A stretch of DNA of 64,000 bases from Aureisphaera galaxeae. Lineage in GTDB: Bacteria; Bacteroidota; Bacteroidia; Flavobacteriales; Flavobacteriaceae. Position 1 is the first letter of the stretch. Each line of letters opens with the position of its first letter. The notes under the pieces were generated by a model. That model ran no database searches and had not been told where the DNA came from. It saw nothing but the letters and a program-made list of their open reading frames with translations. Both the position numbers and the translations under genes were made by a program. Where the stretch lies: contig NZ_JAQQTF010000006.1 in the NCBI RefSeq assembly GCF_028561275.1, positions 429,065-493,064 on the forward strand, in the 5' to 3' direction. Positions 7,589-16,753 of the stretch are shown here, one piece after another.

Positions 7589-8797
7589 TTAAGTGCGCGC
7601 ATGTTCAATTCCTTTTTTCCAAGCACTCATTATATCATCATAGTCTCTTGTTAATAAACTTTCATTAACCGTAAACTTCACCACCCCTTTTTCGTTTGAT
7701 CTTCCCAACCAAATGCTATGTTCATTATATAAGAATATGGCAAGTTTCTTTAAACTAATTTCCTCATTAAGGGTCAAATCATAAATGTTTGTACCATTTT
7801 GCAAACTCACTATGCTGACACCATCTATTTTATTTAATTCGGAAATCATTGCTTTCGATGTTTTAAGGATTTCATTCCATCGTTTATTGATTCCATTTAA
7901 ATAATGTAAAGCTACCGATGTATGATTCCAACTTTGAAATACAGTTCCTCCAAGTATTTTTATTTGATGTGAAACCTGGTCTATGATCTCCGCATCTCCA
8001 CACAATATAGCTCCACCCGTTGCATTTAAATACTTGTAAAGAGAAATGTAAACAGTATCAAAATATGAGGCATATTCTGATACAGAGATATTATTGAAGG
8101 CAGATGCAATGTGCAATCGTGCTCCATCTAAATGCATTTTATAACCATGCTCCTTACAATATTCTGAAATTTCTTTTATGTCCTTAATAGGGACAGAAGT
8201 TCCATCGGCGCGTCTTACTGGATTTTCAATCGCAACCGTTCCTAGGCCACTTTTAAAGACCTCATTAGTATTCGTATAGTCGATCGTATTCTTTAAATCG
8301 TCCAGGTTAAAATAAGGTTTCCCTTTTCCAACGGGAATCAGTCTTTTATTATGAACACTTTGCGCTGCATCTGCCTCGTCTCTGAAGATATGCGAGTTTT
8401 CTGGCACTATGACTTTGGTGTTGTTTCCATTAAGCAACTTAATCGCTAACTGATTGGCCATGGTACCCGTAGGAAGATAAATCGCTTTTTCTTTACCCGT
8501 TATTCTTGCAAATTCTTCTTCAATTATTTTTGTCGCACCGCCATTTCCATAAAAATCTGGCTCAATGGGCTTCTCCTTATTTATTTGATTTAATTTTTCA
8601 AGATATTCTTGAGGGGATAGGGCAAGACCATCGTAAATAAAATTAACGGGGGTTTTTGACTCACTTGGTGATCCATTTGGCGATTCTAGTGAGGACATAG
8701 CCGTTAAACCAGAAACAGGAAGTAGTATGGAAGCTGTCGAGAGACCACATTTTTTAAGGAAATCCCTTCGGTTATTTTCTTCTTTGATCGTTTTCAT
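7589..8797 (-). CDS. Threonine aldolase-type PLP enzyme with Tat-like signal
   Basis: 402 residues. The N-terminus NRRDFLKKCG (9-18) followed by a hydrophobic stretch is a twin-arginine export signal, so the enzyme is predicted to act outside the cytoplasm. The remainder is a beta-eliminating lyase/threonine aldolase fold: HLDGARL with D224 for the PLP ring, and YISLYKYLNATGG with K255 as Schiff-base Lys. Such enzymes cleave beta-hydroxy amino acids to glycine plus aldehyde, or perform beta-elimination. Export of this family is unusual. AT-rich, and bounded by repeat motifs at both sides. Confidence 0.8.
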   Translation of the reverse strand: MKTIKEENNRRDFLKKCGLSTASILLPVSGLTAMSSLESPNGSPSESKTPVNFIYDGLALSPQEYLEKLNQINKEKPIEPDFYGNGGATKIIEEEFARITGKEKAIYLPTGTMANQLAIKLLNGNNTKVIVPENSHIFRDEADAAQSVHNKRLIPVGKGKPYFNLDDLKNTIDYTNTNEVFKSGLGTVAIENPVRRADGTSVPIKDIKEISEYCKEHGYKMHLDGARLHIASAFNNISVSEYASYFDTVYISLYKYLNATGGAILCGDAEIIDQVSHQIKILGGTVFQSWNHTSVALHYLNGINKRWNEILKTSKAMISELNKIDGVSIVSLQNGTNIYDLTLNEEISLKKLAIFLYNEHSIWLGRSNEKGVVKFTVNESLLTRDYDDIMSAWKKGIEHART

Positions 8798-8868
8798 CTG
8801 GACTCTTTTTCAAATGTTATCTAACGCTTTTATACATGAAAAGTACGCCTTTTTTGTGAACGTATTTT

Positions 8869-8888
8869 TCATACACAAGTTGTTGCCT
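8869..8888. repeat. Boundary motif, degenerate copy 3
   Basis: CATACACAAGTTGTTGCCTTA resembles the two motifs at 6525 and 7562 with several substitutions. It separates the aldolase-type gene from the lipoprotein gene further right. Confidence 0.25.
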
Positions 8889-8898
8889 TAGATTGTTA

Positions 8899-9411
8899 TC
8901 AATAATGAAATGAACGATCTCCTATATCGAGATCGTCCCTTACTAAATAATCTGTGATGGTCCTTTTCTTCCCATACTGGGTATGCGAAAATGAAAGGGT
9001 TAGGGAATCTTTAGAGAGGTACAGTATCTTGAAATACTTGTAATCCTTATCCGTTCCCAATAATTCCGGTAAAAGACTGCTGGAAAGTTTTATATAGGAG
9101 TGCCCTTTTGCACTTTGTGTAATTTCCCAAGTACCTTTCAAGCTCGGACCACAATCGAAATGTTGCTCATTATTATCAATCACAGAATCGTTCGCGAAAA
9201 AGGTCTGCTTGTATTTGATGAAGCAACCCTCAGGCTCCATATTCATGCGTGCCTTGCCATTGTAGCGTTTGGCTATCTTCCATGTTTTAAGCGTATCTGA
9301 AGCTAGTAAGAACTCGGCTTTTTCGGGTAAAACATACACCTCTTCTTCCTTCTTCCCCGAGCAAGCACTTAGAGCCACAAGAATAGCCAACACAGAAATT
9401 AGTTTCGCCAT
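8899..9411 (-). CDS. Lipoprotein with lipocalin-like fold
   Basis: About 170 residues from the ATG at 9411, chosen because it gives a clean lipoprotein signal (MAKLISVLAILVALSAC, Cys17) and leaves 2 nt after the stop of the upstream peptidase; a longer in-frame start would overlap that gene. The mature part has the pattern of flavobacterial lipocalin-like domains: LKTWKIAKRY, then LKGTWEITQ and alternating beta strands up to the ITDYLVRDDL end. Ligand unknown. Probably cotranscribed with the S9 peptidase. Confidence 0.7.
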   Translation of the reverse strand: MAKLISVLAILVALSACSGKKEEEVYVLPEKAEFLLASDTLKTWKIAKRYNGKARMNMEPEGCFIKYKQTFFANDSVIDNNEQHFDCGPSLKGTWEITQSAKGHSYIKLSSSLLPELLGTDKDYKYFKILYLSKDSLTLSFSHTQYGKKRTITDYLVRDDLDIGDRSFHY

Positions 9412-9413
9412 GG

Positions 9414-11444
9414 CTACCTGTACTTTTCGAACCAAGCCAAGGTATGTGCTACTTTGGTGATAAGGTTAGAAGGGCGTGCCGCAATTCCGTGCGAAGCTTC
9501 CGGTATTTCGACCAGCACGGTTTCTATTTTTCGAAGTTTTAAGGCATGATACAATTGCTTGGCTTCACTGGGGGGCGTACGCAAATCGTTCATCCCGACC
9601 ATCACCATAGTTGGGGTCTCCACATTGCCAACGAGCGATATGGGAGAAAACTTCCAGTAGCCTTCAAAATTTTCCCAAGGTTGTCCGGGATAACGGCTAT
9701 TGGCATAGCCATAGTAATTATCGGCCACCAAAGTCTTACTAATCCAATTCATGACGGGCTTGGCTACTACGGCCGCTTTAAATTCATTGGTTTTTCCAAT
9801 GATCCAAGCGGTCATGATTCCACCAGCACTTCCTCCGGTGACATACAATTGATCCTTATCTACAATCCCTTTATTCACCATTTCGTGCACCCCATCCATA
9901 ACGTCATTGTAGTCCTGTCCGGGATAGTTATTGTACAAAAGGTTTCCGAAGGCTTCTCCATAGCTCGTACTTCCCCTTGGGTTGGGATAAAACACCACAT
10001 AACCTGCAGAGGCATAGAGCTGGATTTCGGCAGAAAAATGAGGGCCATAATTTAAGATGGGACCTCCATGATTTTCCACCAATAAGGGATACTTTTTACT
10101 GCTATCGTAATTGGGCGGATATACGATCCATCCTTGAATGTCTCGATTGTCGAAGGTAGACTTGTACCAAATCTCCTCTACTTTTCCCATGGTACGGTAT
10201 GAGATAAGATCGTCATTAAGTCCCGTTAATACCTTGGGCTGTTTGCTTTTTCGGGAGGTCACGGCTACATCGGCAGGGCGATCGGGTTTGGATAGCGTAT
10301 AGGCAATCCTTCCATCCTTGGCCACGGAAAAACTTCCACTGGCATAGGGTCTTCCCAGGGTCGTGCCGCCTACATTGTCCAACATCACGCTGAGATTCCC
10401 ATTCAGATCCAGATAGCCAATTTTGGTTAGCCCCAAATCGTTGTATTGAATGTATAGCCCCTTGCTATCCGAAGCCCATTGTGCACTAGAGATGCTACGA
10501 TCCATTTTGTTGGAAACAACACGTTGGTTGCTTCCATCGGCATTCATGATCTGTAGCTTACGTGTTTGGTACGCCTGAACTTTGTCTTCAAAACCAATAA
10601 AGGCGATGAAACGTCCGTCGGGAGATACCTTAGGAGATCCATCGGGACCAGAACGGGAAGTTAAGGCTTCGATATTCCCAGAACGGGTATCTACCGAGTA
10701 TACTTCACTATTTCTGAAATCGTATTCCCAATCCTCACTGCGATTTGCTGAGAAATAAACTTTATCACCTCGTGGACTCCAAGACAAGGCACCACCATGA
10801 TTGTAATCGCCAGAAGTTAGTTGTCTGGCCGCTCCTCCTTCCGAAGAAATAGTAAAAATATGGGTAAAGCCCGGTTTCAAATACCCTGCACCATCTGCCT
10901 CATGTTTTAGCCTATCCGTTATCCTTGGGGTTTTCGCCCACTTGGCTCCTTTCGGCTTCGCTGGCATTTTGGCAAGCACAGGAGGGGCCGCATTTACCTT
11001 CATGGTAAAAGCAATTTGTTTTCCGTCGGGAGACCATGCCAGATTAGAAGGGCCATTTTCCAATTGGGTAAGCTTGGCAATGGTTCCTGTATCGGTCCAG
11101 TATACATAGATTTCGCTCCCCTCTCCCGAACTGCTTACGAAAGCAATACGATCTCCATTGGGCGACCATCGGGCCTGACTTTCTCCACTTTCCCGAGAAC
11201 TCAATTTATGATGGATCCCTCTGCTATCCGTACTCAACATCCACAAAGTACCATGACTTCGATCCTTCATGATATCAAAACCCGTTCGACGGTAGACCAC
11301 ATATTCACCATCTGGAGATATCTGAGGGTCGCTGGCGTACTCAAGATCGAACACATCGAGATATTCAAAATTAGGATGGGAAGTTTGCCCAAAAATGGAG
11401 GAAACCATAAGGGCTATTGCGAAGGAAAGGATGAACTTATTCAT
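9414..11444 (-). CDS. S9-family prolyl oligopeptidase-type peptidase
   Basis: 676 residues with a Sec signal peptide (MNKFILSFAIALMVSSIFGQ). Residues about 30-390 form a WD40/TolB-like propeller (repeated SPDGxxIAF and WSPDG motifs). The C-terminal alpha/beta hydrolase carries the nucleophile in GGSAGG at about residue 537, Asp in GMNDLRTP near 618 and His in EASHG near 649. Acyl-aminoacyl peptidase/dipeptidyl peptidase family; exported, so probably a periplasmic oligopeptidase. Divergent from the propeller gene at 11613; the shared 168-bp upstream region has a tandem 14-bp repeat. Confidence 0.9.
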   Translation of the reverse strand: MNKFILSFAIALMVSSIFGQTSHPNFEYLDVFDLEYASDPQISPDGEYVVYRRTGFDIMKDRSHGTLWMLSTDSRGIHHKLSSRESGESQARWSPNGDRIAFVSSSGEGSEIYVYWTDTGTIAKLTQLENGPSNLAWSPDGKQIAFTMKVNAAPPVLAKMPAKPKGAKWAKTPRITDRLKHEADGAGYLKPGFTHIFTISSEGGAARQLTSGDYNHGGALSWSPRGDKVYFSANRSEDWEYDFRNSEVYSVDTRSGNIEALTSRSGPDGSPKVSPDGRFIAFIGFEDKVQAYQTRKLQIMNADGSNQRVVSNKMDRSISSAQWASDSKGLYIQYNDLGLTKIGYLDLNGNLSVMLDNVGGTTLGRPYASGSFSVAKDGRIAYTLSKPDRPADVAVTSRKSKQPKVLTGLNDDLISYRTMGKVEEIWYKSTFDNRDIQGWIVYPPNYDSSKKYPLLVENHGGPILNYGPHFSAEIQLYASAGYVVFYPNPRGSTSYGEAFGNLLYNNYPGQDYNDVMDGVHEMVNKGIVDKDQLYVTGGSAGGIMTAWIIGKTNEFKAAVVAKPVMNWISKTLVADNYYGYANSRYPGQPWENFEGYWKFSPISLVGNVETPTMVMVGMNDLRTPPSEAKQLYHALKLRKIETVLVEIPEASHGIAARPSNLITKVAHTLAWFEKYR

Positions 11445-11485
11445 GAAATTATTTTTTTCAGAAAGCTAAAAGTACGAATTGAACG

Positions 11486-11519
11486 GGTAACATATTCTCA
11501 AAAAAGGTAACATATTCTC
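11486..11519. promoter_or_regulatory. Tandem 14-bp direct repeats in divergent promoter
   Basis: GGTAACATATTCTC occurs exactly twice, at 11486-11499 and 11506-11519, a period of 20 bp or about two helix turns. Positioned between two divergent genes for exported proteins, it looks like a binding site for a regulator dimer on one DNA face. Confidence 0.45.
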
Positions 11520-11612
11520 GAAATTTTCTCATGGTTTTATAAACTATAGGAGACATTTAACAACAAGCTACCCGATTTGTAGTATTTTTAAACATCCAAA
11601 AAAATTGAAAAA

Positions 11613-14162
11613 ATGCGCTATAACCTCAAACCCATCCACCTGTTATGGATCTTTGGAGCCACGCTCTCTGTGGTACTTCATTTTTCCGATGAATTTACAA
11701 ACCCAGAGGTAACCTCCAACGACTGGGACGAACTCAACAAACAATATCCGGGAGAATGGTTCTATAACGAACGCGCTTATCCCGATGGAATCATCAACGT
11801 AGAGGCCATTAAAAATGCCGAATTACAAGCTAAGCAGATTCTGGCCAGTCGTCAACCCGCTGGAAATTGGGAATTGAAAGGGCCTTTAAACACGGGAGGA
11901 AGGATTACCGATATTGCGTTGTCTCCCGATAGTGACGACGTATTCTATGCGGGAGCCGCTACTGGAGGAATTTTTAAAACCACAGATCGTGGTGTTACAT
12001 GGACGCCCGTTTTCGACGAGCAAACCAAACTTTCTATTGGGGATATCGCCATTGCACCTTCTAATGCGAATACGTTATATGTGGGAACAGGGGAAGCCAA
12101 TGGTAGTGTAAATACAGGAGCATTCTTTGGGGATGGAATCTATAAAACCACCGATGCGGGAGCCACTTGGACCAATGTAGGTCTACCCGAAAGTAATCAT
12201 ATTGGGCGTATCGTTGTGGATCCAACCGATGAAGATCGGGTATTCGTAGCCGCTACGGGAAAATTATATGGATACAACCCCGAAAGAGGAATATACAGAA
12301 CTACCGATGGAGGTGGGAACTGGGAACAAGTACTACATGTAACCGATTCTACCGCGGCTATCGACGTGGCCATGAATCCATCCAATACGGACATTATTTT
12401 TGCAGCAATGTGGGAACGTACCCGTAAGCCATGGATACGCGATTATGGCGGGGTAACTTCGGCCATTCACCGTTCTTTGGATGGAGGTGACACTTGGGAA
12501 GAACTAGGCGCTGCTAATGGACTTCCCGCTGCCGATCCACAAACAGGACGTATCGGTTTGGCCGTTTCTCAATCCGATCCTTCTACAATCTACGCGAGAT
12601 ATACAACCAATGAAATTACGAATGCCTTTAATGGGCTTTATAAATCTACGGACAATGGGGAAAACTGGACCTTGGTCGCCCTTTCGGAAATTGACTTCGT
12701 AGATTCCTTTTTTGGATGGTATTTTGGAAACATTCGTGTAAACCCTGCCGATTCCGATCAGGTATATGTTTTAGGGCAACTGTTATATAGAACGGACAAT
12801 AGCGGTAGTAGTTGGAACGAAGTGGGCGGCATGCATGTGGATCATCACGCCATGGAGTTTTCGAATAACGACCCCAACTTTATTTTGGCAGGAAACGATG
12901 GGGGAATTTACCTTTCCGAGAACGGAGGAAATACTTGGAATAAGTTTACCAACTTACCCCTAACCCAATTTTACAATATTGAGGTAGATTACTCACAACC
13001 GGAACGGTTGTACGGCGGAACTCAAGACAACAATACGATTAGAACCCTTACGGGCGGACTAAATGACTGGAATCCCATTTGGGGAGGTGATGGATTCCAT
13101 GTTAATGTAGATCCTGTAGATAATAATTTCATTTACGCGGAAGCGCAATTCGGAAATCTAGGTAGATCTACCAATGGAGGAACTACTTTCCAAAGTGCTT
13201 TGGATGGCATCGATTTTGGCGATCGTAATAACTGGAATACACCAGTGGTTATTTCGGCTTTCGATAACGAAATATTGTACTACGGTACCAACCGTTTGTA
13301 CAGCTCTACCCGAGCCGTCTTCTGGACTGCCATTAGTCCGGATTTAACCGATGGACCTCATCCTAGTGGTGCTACTAGCTACGGAACCCTTACTGCTATA
13401 GGTACTTCTCATTTAAACCTTGATACCATCTATACCGGAAGTGATGACGGAAATGTAAATGTGACTTTTGATGGAGGTAGCACATGGACCAATGTAAGTG
13501 CTGGCCTTCCCGATCGATATATTACCTCTATTGCCGTTTCTCCTTCAGATGACCTAACGGCCTATGTAGCATTATCGGGATATCAATTGTTGGATTATGA
13601 TCCACACATCTTTAAAACCACAGATGGTGGTCAAAGCTGGACGGCTGTAGCTGGAAATCTACCCAACATACCCGTAAATGACATTTTGATTAATAGTGCC
13701 GAGACCGTACTCTACGCCGCTACCGATCTTAATGTTTGGTATTCTACCGATGATGGCGCTAGTTGGACCATTTTGGGAGACAATCTTCCGCTTACCCTAA
13801 CACGCGATTTGAAACTTCACGAGCCAACCAGTACATTGTATGCTGGAACTTATGGAAGGTCCATGCACAGTTTCGATTTAACACAAGTCCTGGGAACCGA
13901 AGATCTATCCAACGCTTCCAACGAAGTAGTAGTGTATCCGGTGCCTTCAACTACCGAAATCAATATCGAGCATTCCCTTTCCTCCAATGGAAGTATTGCC
14001 CTGTATGATCTCACGGGACGTAACATTAAGGAACTGTATCAAGGAGATTTGGCACAATCTACAGATACGCCATTTTCCATTGCAGAACTTCCGCAAGGTG
14101 TCTACTTTGTTCAGATTCGTTCGGGCAACAAAAAACTATCTAGGAAGATCGTAAAGCAATAA
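11613..14162 (+). CDS. Secreted Asp-box beta-propeller protein with T9SS sorting domain
   Basis: 849 residues. An N-terminal hydrophobic signal (LLWIFGATLSVVLHF) is followed by about 11 Asp-box/BNR motifs of form S/T-x-D-x-G-x-x-W, for example TTDRGVTW, TTDAGATW, SLDGGDTW and STDDGASW, as in sortilin/VPS10 and sialidase-like propellers. The last 75 residues (from VVVYPVPS to KIVKQ) are a type A T9SS C-terminal domain that directs secretion through the outer membrane. No sialidase Arg-triad was recognised, so a binding or unclassified hydrolase role is possible. Its stop directly abuts the ATG of the PhyH gene. Confidence 0.85.
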   Translation: MRYNLKPIHLLWIFGATLSVVLHFSDEFTNPEVTSNDWDELNKQYPGEWFYNERAYPDGIINVEAIKNAELQAKQILASRQPAGNWELKGPLNTGGRITDIALSPDSDDVFYAGAATGGIFKTTDRGVTWTPVFDEQTKLSIGDIAIAPSNANTLYVGTGEANGSVNTGAFFGDGIYKTTDAGATWTNVGLPESNHIGRIVVDPTDEDRVFVAATGKLYGYNPERGIYRTTDGGGNWEQVLHVTDSTAAIDVAMNPSNTDIIFAAMWERTRKPWIRDYGGVTSAIHRSLDGGDTWEELGAANGLPAADPQTGRIGLAVSQSDPSTIYARYTTNEITNAFNGLYKSTDNGENWTLVALSEIDFVDSFFGWYFGNIRVNPADSDQVYVLGQLLYRTDNSGSSWNEVGGMHVDHHAMEFSNNDPNFILAGNDGGIYLSENGGNTWNKFTNLPLTQFYNIEVDYSQPERLYGGTQDNNTIRTLTGGLNDWNPIWGGDGFHVNVDPVDNNFIYAEAQFGNLGRSTNGGTTFQSALDGIDFGDRNNWNTPVVISAFDNEILYYGTNRLYSSTRAVFWTAISPDLTDGPHPSGATSYGTLTAIGTSHLNLDTIYTGSDDGNVNVTFDGGSTWTNVSAGLPDRYITSIAVSPSDDLTAYVALSGYQLLDYDPHIFKTTDGGQSWTAVAGNLPNIPVNDILINSAETVLYAATDLNVWYSTDDGASWTILGDNLPLTLTRDLKLHEPTSTLYAGTYGRSMHSFDLTQVLGTEDLSNASNEVVVYPVPSTTEINIEHSLSSNGSIALYDLTGRNIKELYQGDLAQSTDTPFSIAELPQGVYFVQIRSGNKKLSRKIVKQ

Positions 14163-14876
14163 ATGAGCTTCAATAAAACATTGGCTGCCTTCCGTAAGGA
14201 CGGTTATGCCATTATACCCAATTTCTATTCAGATGCTGAAATAGAAAGCTTAATTTCCGATCTCGAGGAATATGGAAACGATGTTGCAGATCAAAATTCC
14301 AAACATCTTTTCGCCATCCGGCAATTGCTCAATCGTATTCCGGAACTCAAGGTTTCCTTATTCAATGCTAATTTGAAGAGGTTATTGACCGAATATTACG
14401 AAAAGCCTTCATGGCTTACAAAAGCCATTTATTTTGATAAACCCAGCACCTCCAATTGGTTTGTGGCCTATCATCAAGACCTGAGCATTTCGGTCAAGGA
14501 GAAGATTGAAGTAGACGGCTATAAGAATTGGACGCATAAAAAGGGGCAATATGGCGTGCAACCACCTACGAAAGTGCTCGAAAACACCATTACGCTTCGC
14601 ATTCACTTAGATGATACTACCGAGGAAAACGGTGCGCTAAAGGTCATTCCCAAATCCCATGGCCAAGGCATCCAGCGAAACGATCATTTGGGGATTACTC
14701 AGGAAAATGAAGTAACTTGCGCAGTACCGAAAGGAGGTATCATGTTAATGAGTCCATTAACCCTACATGCTTCCCACAGAACCACCAACGGAAAACGCCG
14801 TCGTGTTATTCATTTGGAGTTTTGCCCTCAAACACTTCAAACTCCTTTGGAATGGCTAGAGGCCCAAGCCGTGTAA
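14163..14876 (+). CDS. Phytanoyl-CoA dioxygenase (PhyH) family protein
   Basis: 237 residues, a non-haem Fe(II)/2-oxoglutarate oxygenase. The facial triad is readable: H104 and D106 in AYHQDLS, and a distal His in LHASHRTTNG (202 or 205), followed by RRRVIHLEF with the Arg expected to bind 2-oxoglutarate. IPKSHGQG is the family motif before the distal His. Substrate unknown. It begins directly after the stop of the preceding secreted protein and is followed 10 nt later by the CAT-like gene, suggesting one transcript. Confidence 0.83.
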   Translation: MSFNKTLAAFRKDGYAIIPNFYSDAEIESLISDLEEYGNDVADQNSKHLFAIRQLLNRIPELKVSLFNANLKRLLTEYYEKPSWLTKAIYFDKPSTSNWFVAYHQDLSISVKEKIEVDGYKNWTHKKGQYGVQPPTKVLENTITLRIHLDDTTEENGALKVIPKSHGQGIQRNDHLGITQENEVTCAVPKGGIMLMSPLTLHASHRTTNGKRRRVIHLEFCPQTLQTPLEWLEAQAV

Positions 14877-14886
14877 CGCATCACAA

Positions 14887-15504
14887 GTGAAGAAAAAAAT
14901 CGATCTGGAGCAGTGGGCTCGAAAGGACCATTTTAAATTCTTTTCGCAATTCGAAGAGCCTTACCACAGCATAACCGTGGATGTAGATTGCACCAAAACC
15001 TATAATGCCTGCAAAGCTTCTGGGCATTCTTTCTTTTTATCGTATTTGCACAAATCCTTAGTAGCCGCCAATGCAGTTCCTGCTTTCCGATTACGCATAC
15101 ACAATGGAGAAGTATATGAATACGAAGCGATACACGCCTCCCCTACTATTCCAAGGCCCGATGGCACCTTCGGATTTTCCTATATCGATTTTCACGAAGA
15201 TTTTGAGGTCTTTCATGAACAAGCCAAGGAAGTCATTACCAAAGTAGAAAATAGCACTGGATTGAATCCCGCTACTTCGGGAGAAAATGTGATTCACTAT
15301 TCCTCTTTGCCCTGGCTCAAGTTCACTTCTTTATCCCATGCTAGGAGCTATAGTTTTCCGGATAGTAGTCCGAAAATTTCCTTCGGAAAGATGACCGAAG
15401 AAAACGGCAGGAAAGTTATGCCCATGTCCGTACATGCCCATCATGGCTTGGTCGATGGGCGCGATGTGGGTGAATACGTAAAGCGCTTGGAAGCAATCCT
15501 ATAA
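14887..15504 (+). CDS. Chloramphenicol acetyltransferase-family protein
   Basis: 205 residues, the usual CAT length. The catalytic motif HHxxxDG is present as HHGLVDG at 185-191, and SFGKMTEENGRKVMPMSVHAHH matches the family strand order in that region. CAT enzymes transfer acetyl from acetyl-CoA to a hydroxyl. Many Bacteroidota carry chromosomal members with no shown drug role, so resistance should not be assumed. The gene ends tail-to-tail with a 6-nt overlap against the HAD gene. Confidence 0.82.
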   Translation: MKKKIDLEQWARKDHFKFFSQFEEPYHSITVDVDCTKTYNACKASGHSFFLSYLHKSLVAANAVPAFRLRIHNGEVYEYEAIHASPTIPRPDGTFGFSYIDFHEDFEVFHEQAKEVITKVENSTGLNPATSGENVIHYSSLPWLKFTSLSHARSYSFPDSSPKISFGKMTEENGRKVMPMSVHAHHGLVDGRDVGEYVKRLEAIL

Positions 15505-16191
15505 AATCTGAAGCATTTCTGAAGCTTCCTTCAATTCCATAAAGTTCGGATGAGTTACCGGATCGGATACACGCTCGTGTTCCCAAGTAGTGTGGAAAGG
15601 AATATGAAAGGCATGTCCGCCGATTTCCAACACGGGAAGAATATCGCTTTTAATGCTGTTCCCCACCATTAAGAATTCTCCTGGAAAAATATCCAAATGA
15701 TTCACCAATTTCTGATAGTGCTTAGGCTGCTTATCGCTCACGATTTCAATATGATGGAAATAGGGTTCCAATCCCGATTTAATTAGCTTTCGCTCCTGAT
15801 CCAAAAGATCCCCCTTTGTCGCCATGACCAAACGGTACTTCGTTGCCAGATACTTTAGGGTCTCTTCGATCCCATCGATCAATTCTATCGGGGCTTCCAA
15901 CATCTTCTTTCCAATCCCAATTATTTCGGTAATGGTATGGTTGGTGACTCTCCCTTCAGAAAATTCGATAGCGGCCTCAATAAGGGAAAGGGTAAAAGGT
16001 TTTATCCCGTAACCGTACATGGGCAGGTTCTTCATCTCCATTTCGAAAAGACGCTTATTGCATTCTTCGGCGGGCATAAAATCCTTCATTAATTTACAAA
16101 ACTCTATTTCGGCATCGCGAAAAAGGGTTTCATTAACCCAAAGGGTATCGTCGGCATCGAAAGCGATGGCTTTTAAATTGGCGAATGACAT
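15499..16191 (-). CDS. HAD-superfamily hydrolase
   Basis: 230 residues. Motif I is FDADDT (D12 nucleophile, D14), motif II is MATKGD near 110-115, motif III Lys lies near the SDKQPKHY segment, and motif IV is GNSIKSD in the region LMVGNSIKSDILP. The cap is helical (YjjG/phosphoglycolate-phosphatase type). Natural substrate cannot be named. It is last in a minus-strand run with the DUF4442 protein, a lipoprotein and EttA. Confidence 0.82.
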   Translation of the reverse strand: MSFANLKAIAFDADDTLWVNETLFRDAEIEFCKLMKDFMPAEECNKRLFEMEMKNLPMYGYGIKPFTLSLIEAAIEFSEGRVTNHTITEIIGIGKKMLEAPIELIDGIEETLKYLATKYRLVMATKGDLLDQERKLIKSGLEPYFHHIEIVSDKQPKHYQKLVNHLDIFPGEFLMVGNSIKSDILPVLEIGGHAFHIPFHTTWEHERVSDPVTHPNFMELKEASEMLQIL

Positions 16192-16224
16192 AGTGCTATT
16201 TGGCTGGTTTTATTCAAAAAGGAA

Positions 16225-16752
16225 CTACTTCCCTGTTTTATTCTTTCTCTTTTCCTTGTAATAGGATTTGTTCGCAACATACATGGTTTTATGTACTTCG
16301 CAATACACGGTCGATCTATTTTCGTTGGTTAATTGTGTTGTTTTCACAATTTCAATTTCTTGTTCTTGTGCAATCCGCTGTTTTATTTCGGCTAGCTCTT
16401 CTTCAGTAAACAAAAAATCAGCATACAGATTTTCCCTAGCAGGTCGTTTAAAGACCACTTCCGCAGATTTATCCCAAACAACGTATTCATTTCCCAACAG
16501 ATTAATGAGTTGTACCATAGGAATGGGATCTACCGACGAGAACATACTTCCCCCAAAGATAGAATTGACATAATTCCTGTTCTTATAGCTTAGGCGCACT
16601 TTTATGCGAATATTCAATAAATCCTTGGTTACACTAACGACCCGGCCCGTGCTCCTTCGGTACATGGGGGACCAATTAAATCCATAACGAAACAGCTTGT
16701 GTTTGGGCACAAATCGCGTTCCTACTTCTGCTATTTTCTGATAAAACGACAT
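16225..16752 (-). CDS. DUF4442 hotdog-fold protein
   Basis: 175 residues. The pattern YKNRNYVNSIFGGSMFSSVDPIPMVQL is typical of DUF4442, a branch of the hotdog thioesterase superfamily thought to act on acyl-CoA or acyl groups. The C-terminal 25 residues are rich in Lys (YYKEKRKNKTGK). One nucleotide after the preceding lipoprotein gene, so cotranscribed. Enzymatic role is unproven. Confidence 0.75.
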   Translation of the reverse strand: MSFYQKIAEVGTRFVPKHKLFRYGFNWSPMYRRSTGRVVSVTKDLLNIRIKVRLSYKNRNYVNSIFGGSMFSSVDPIPMVQLINLLGNEYVVWDKSAEVVFKRPARENLYADFLFTEEELAEIKQRIAQEQEIEIVKTTQLTNENRSTVYCEVHKTMYVANKSYYKEKRKNKTGK

Positions 16753-16753
16753 A

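Noticed and set aside
9546-10055. 169-codon plus-strand frame opposite the S9 peptidase
   Set aside because: Antisense to the conserved catalytic domain; His/Ile-rich composition typical of shadow frames.
14887-15504. Drug resistance gene from the CAT-like sequence
   Set aside because: The family motif is present but there is no mobile context and chromosomal CAT-like proteins of Bacteroidota need not confer resistance.
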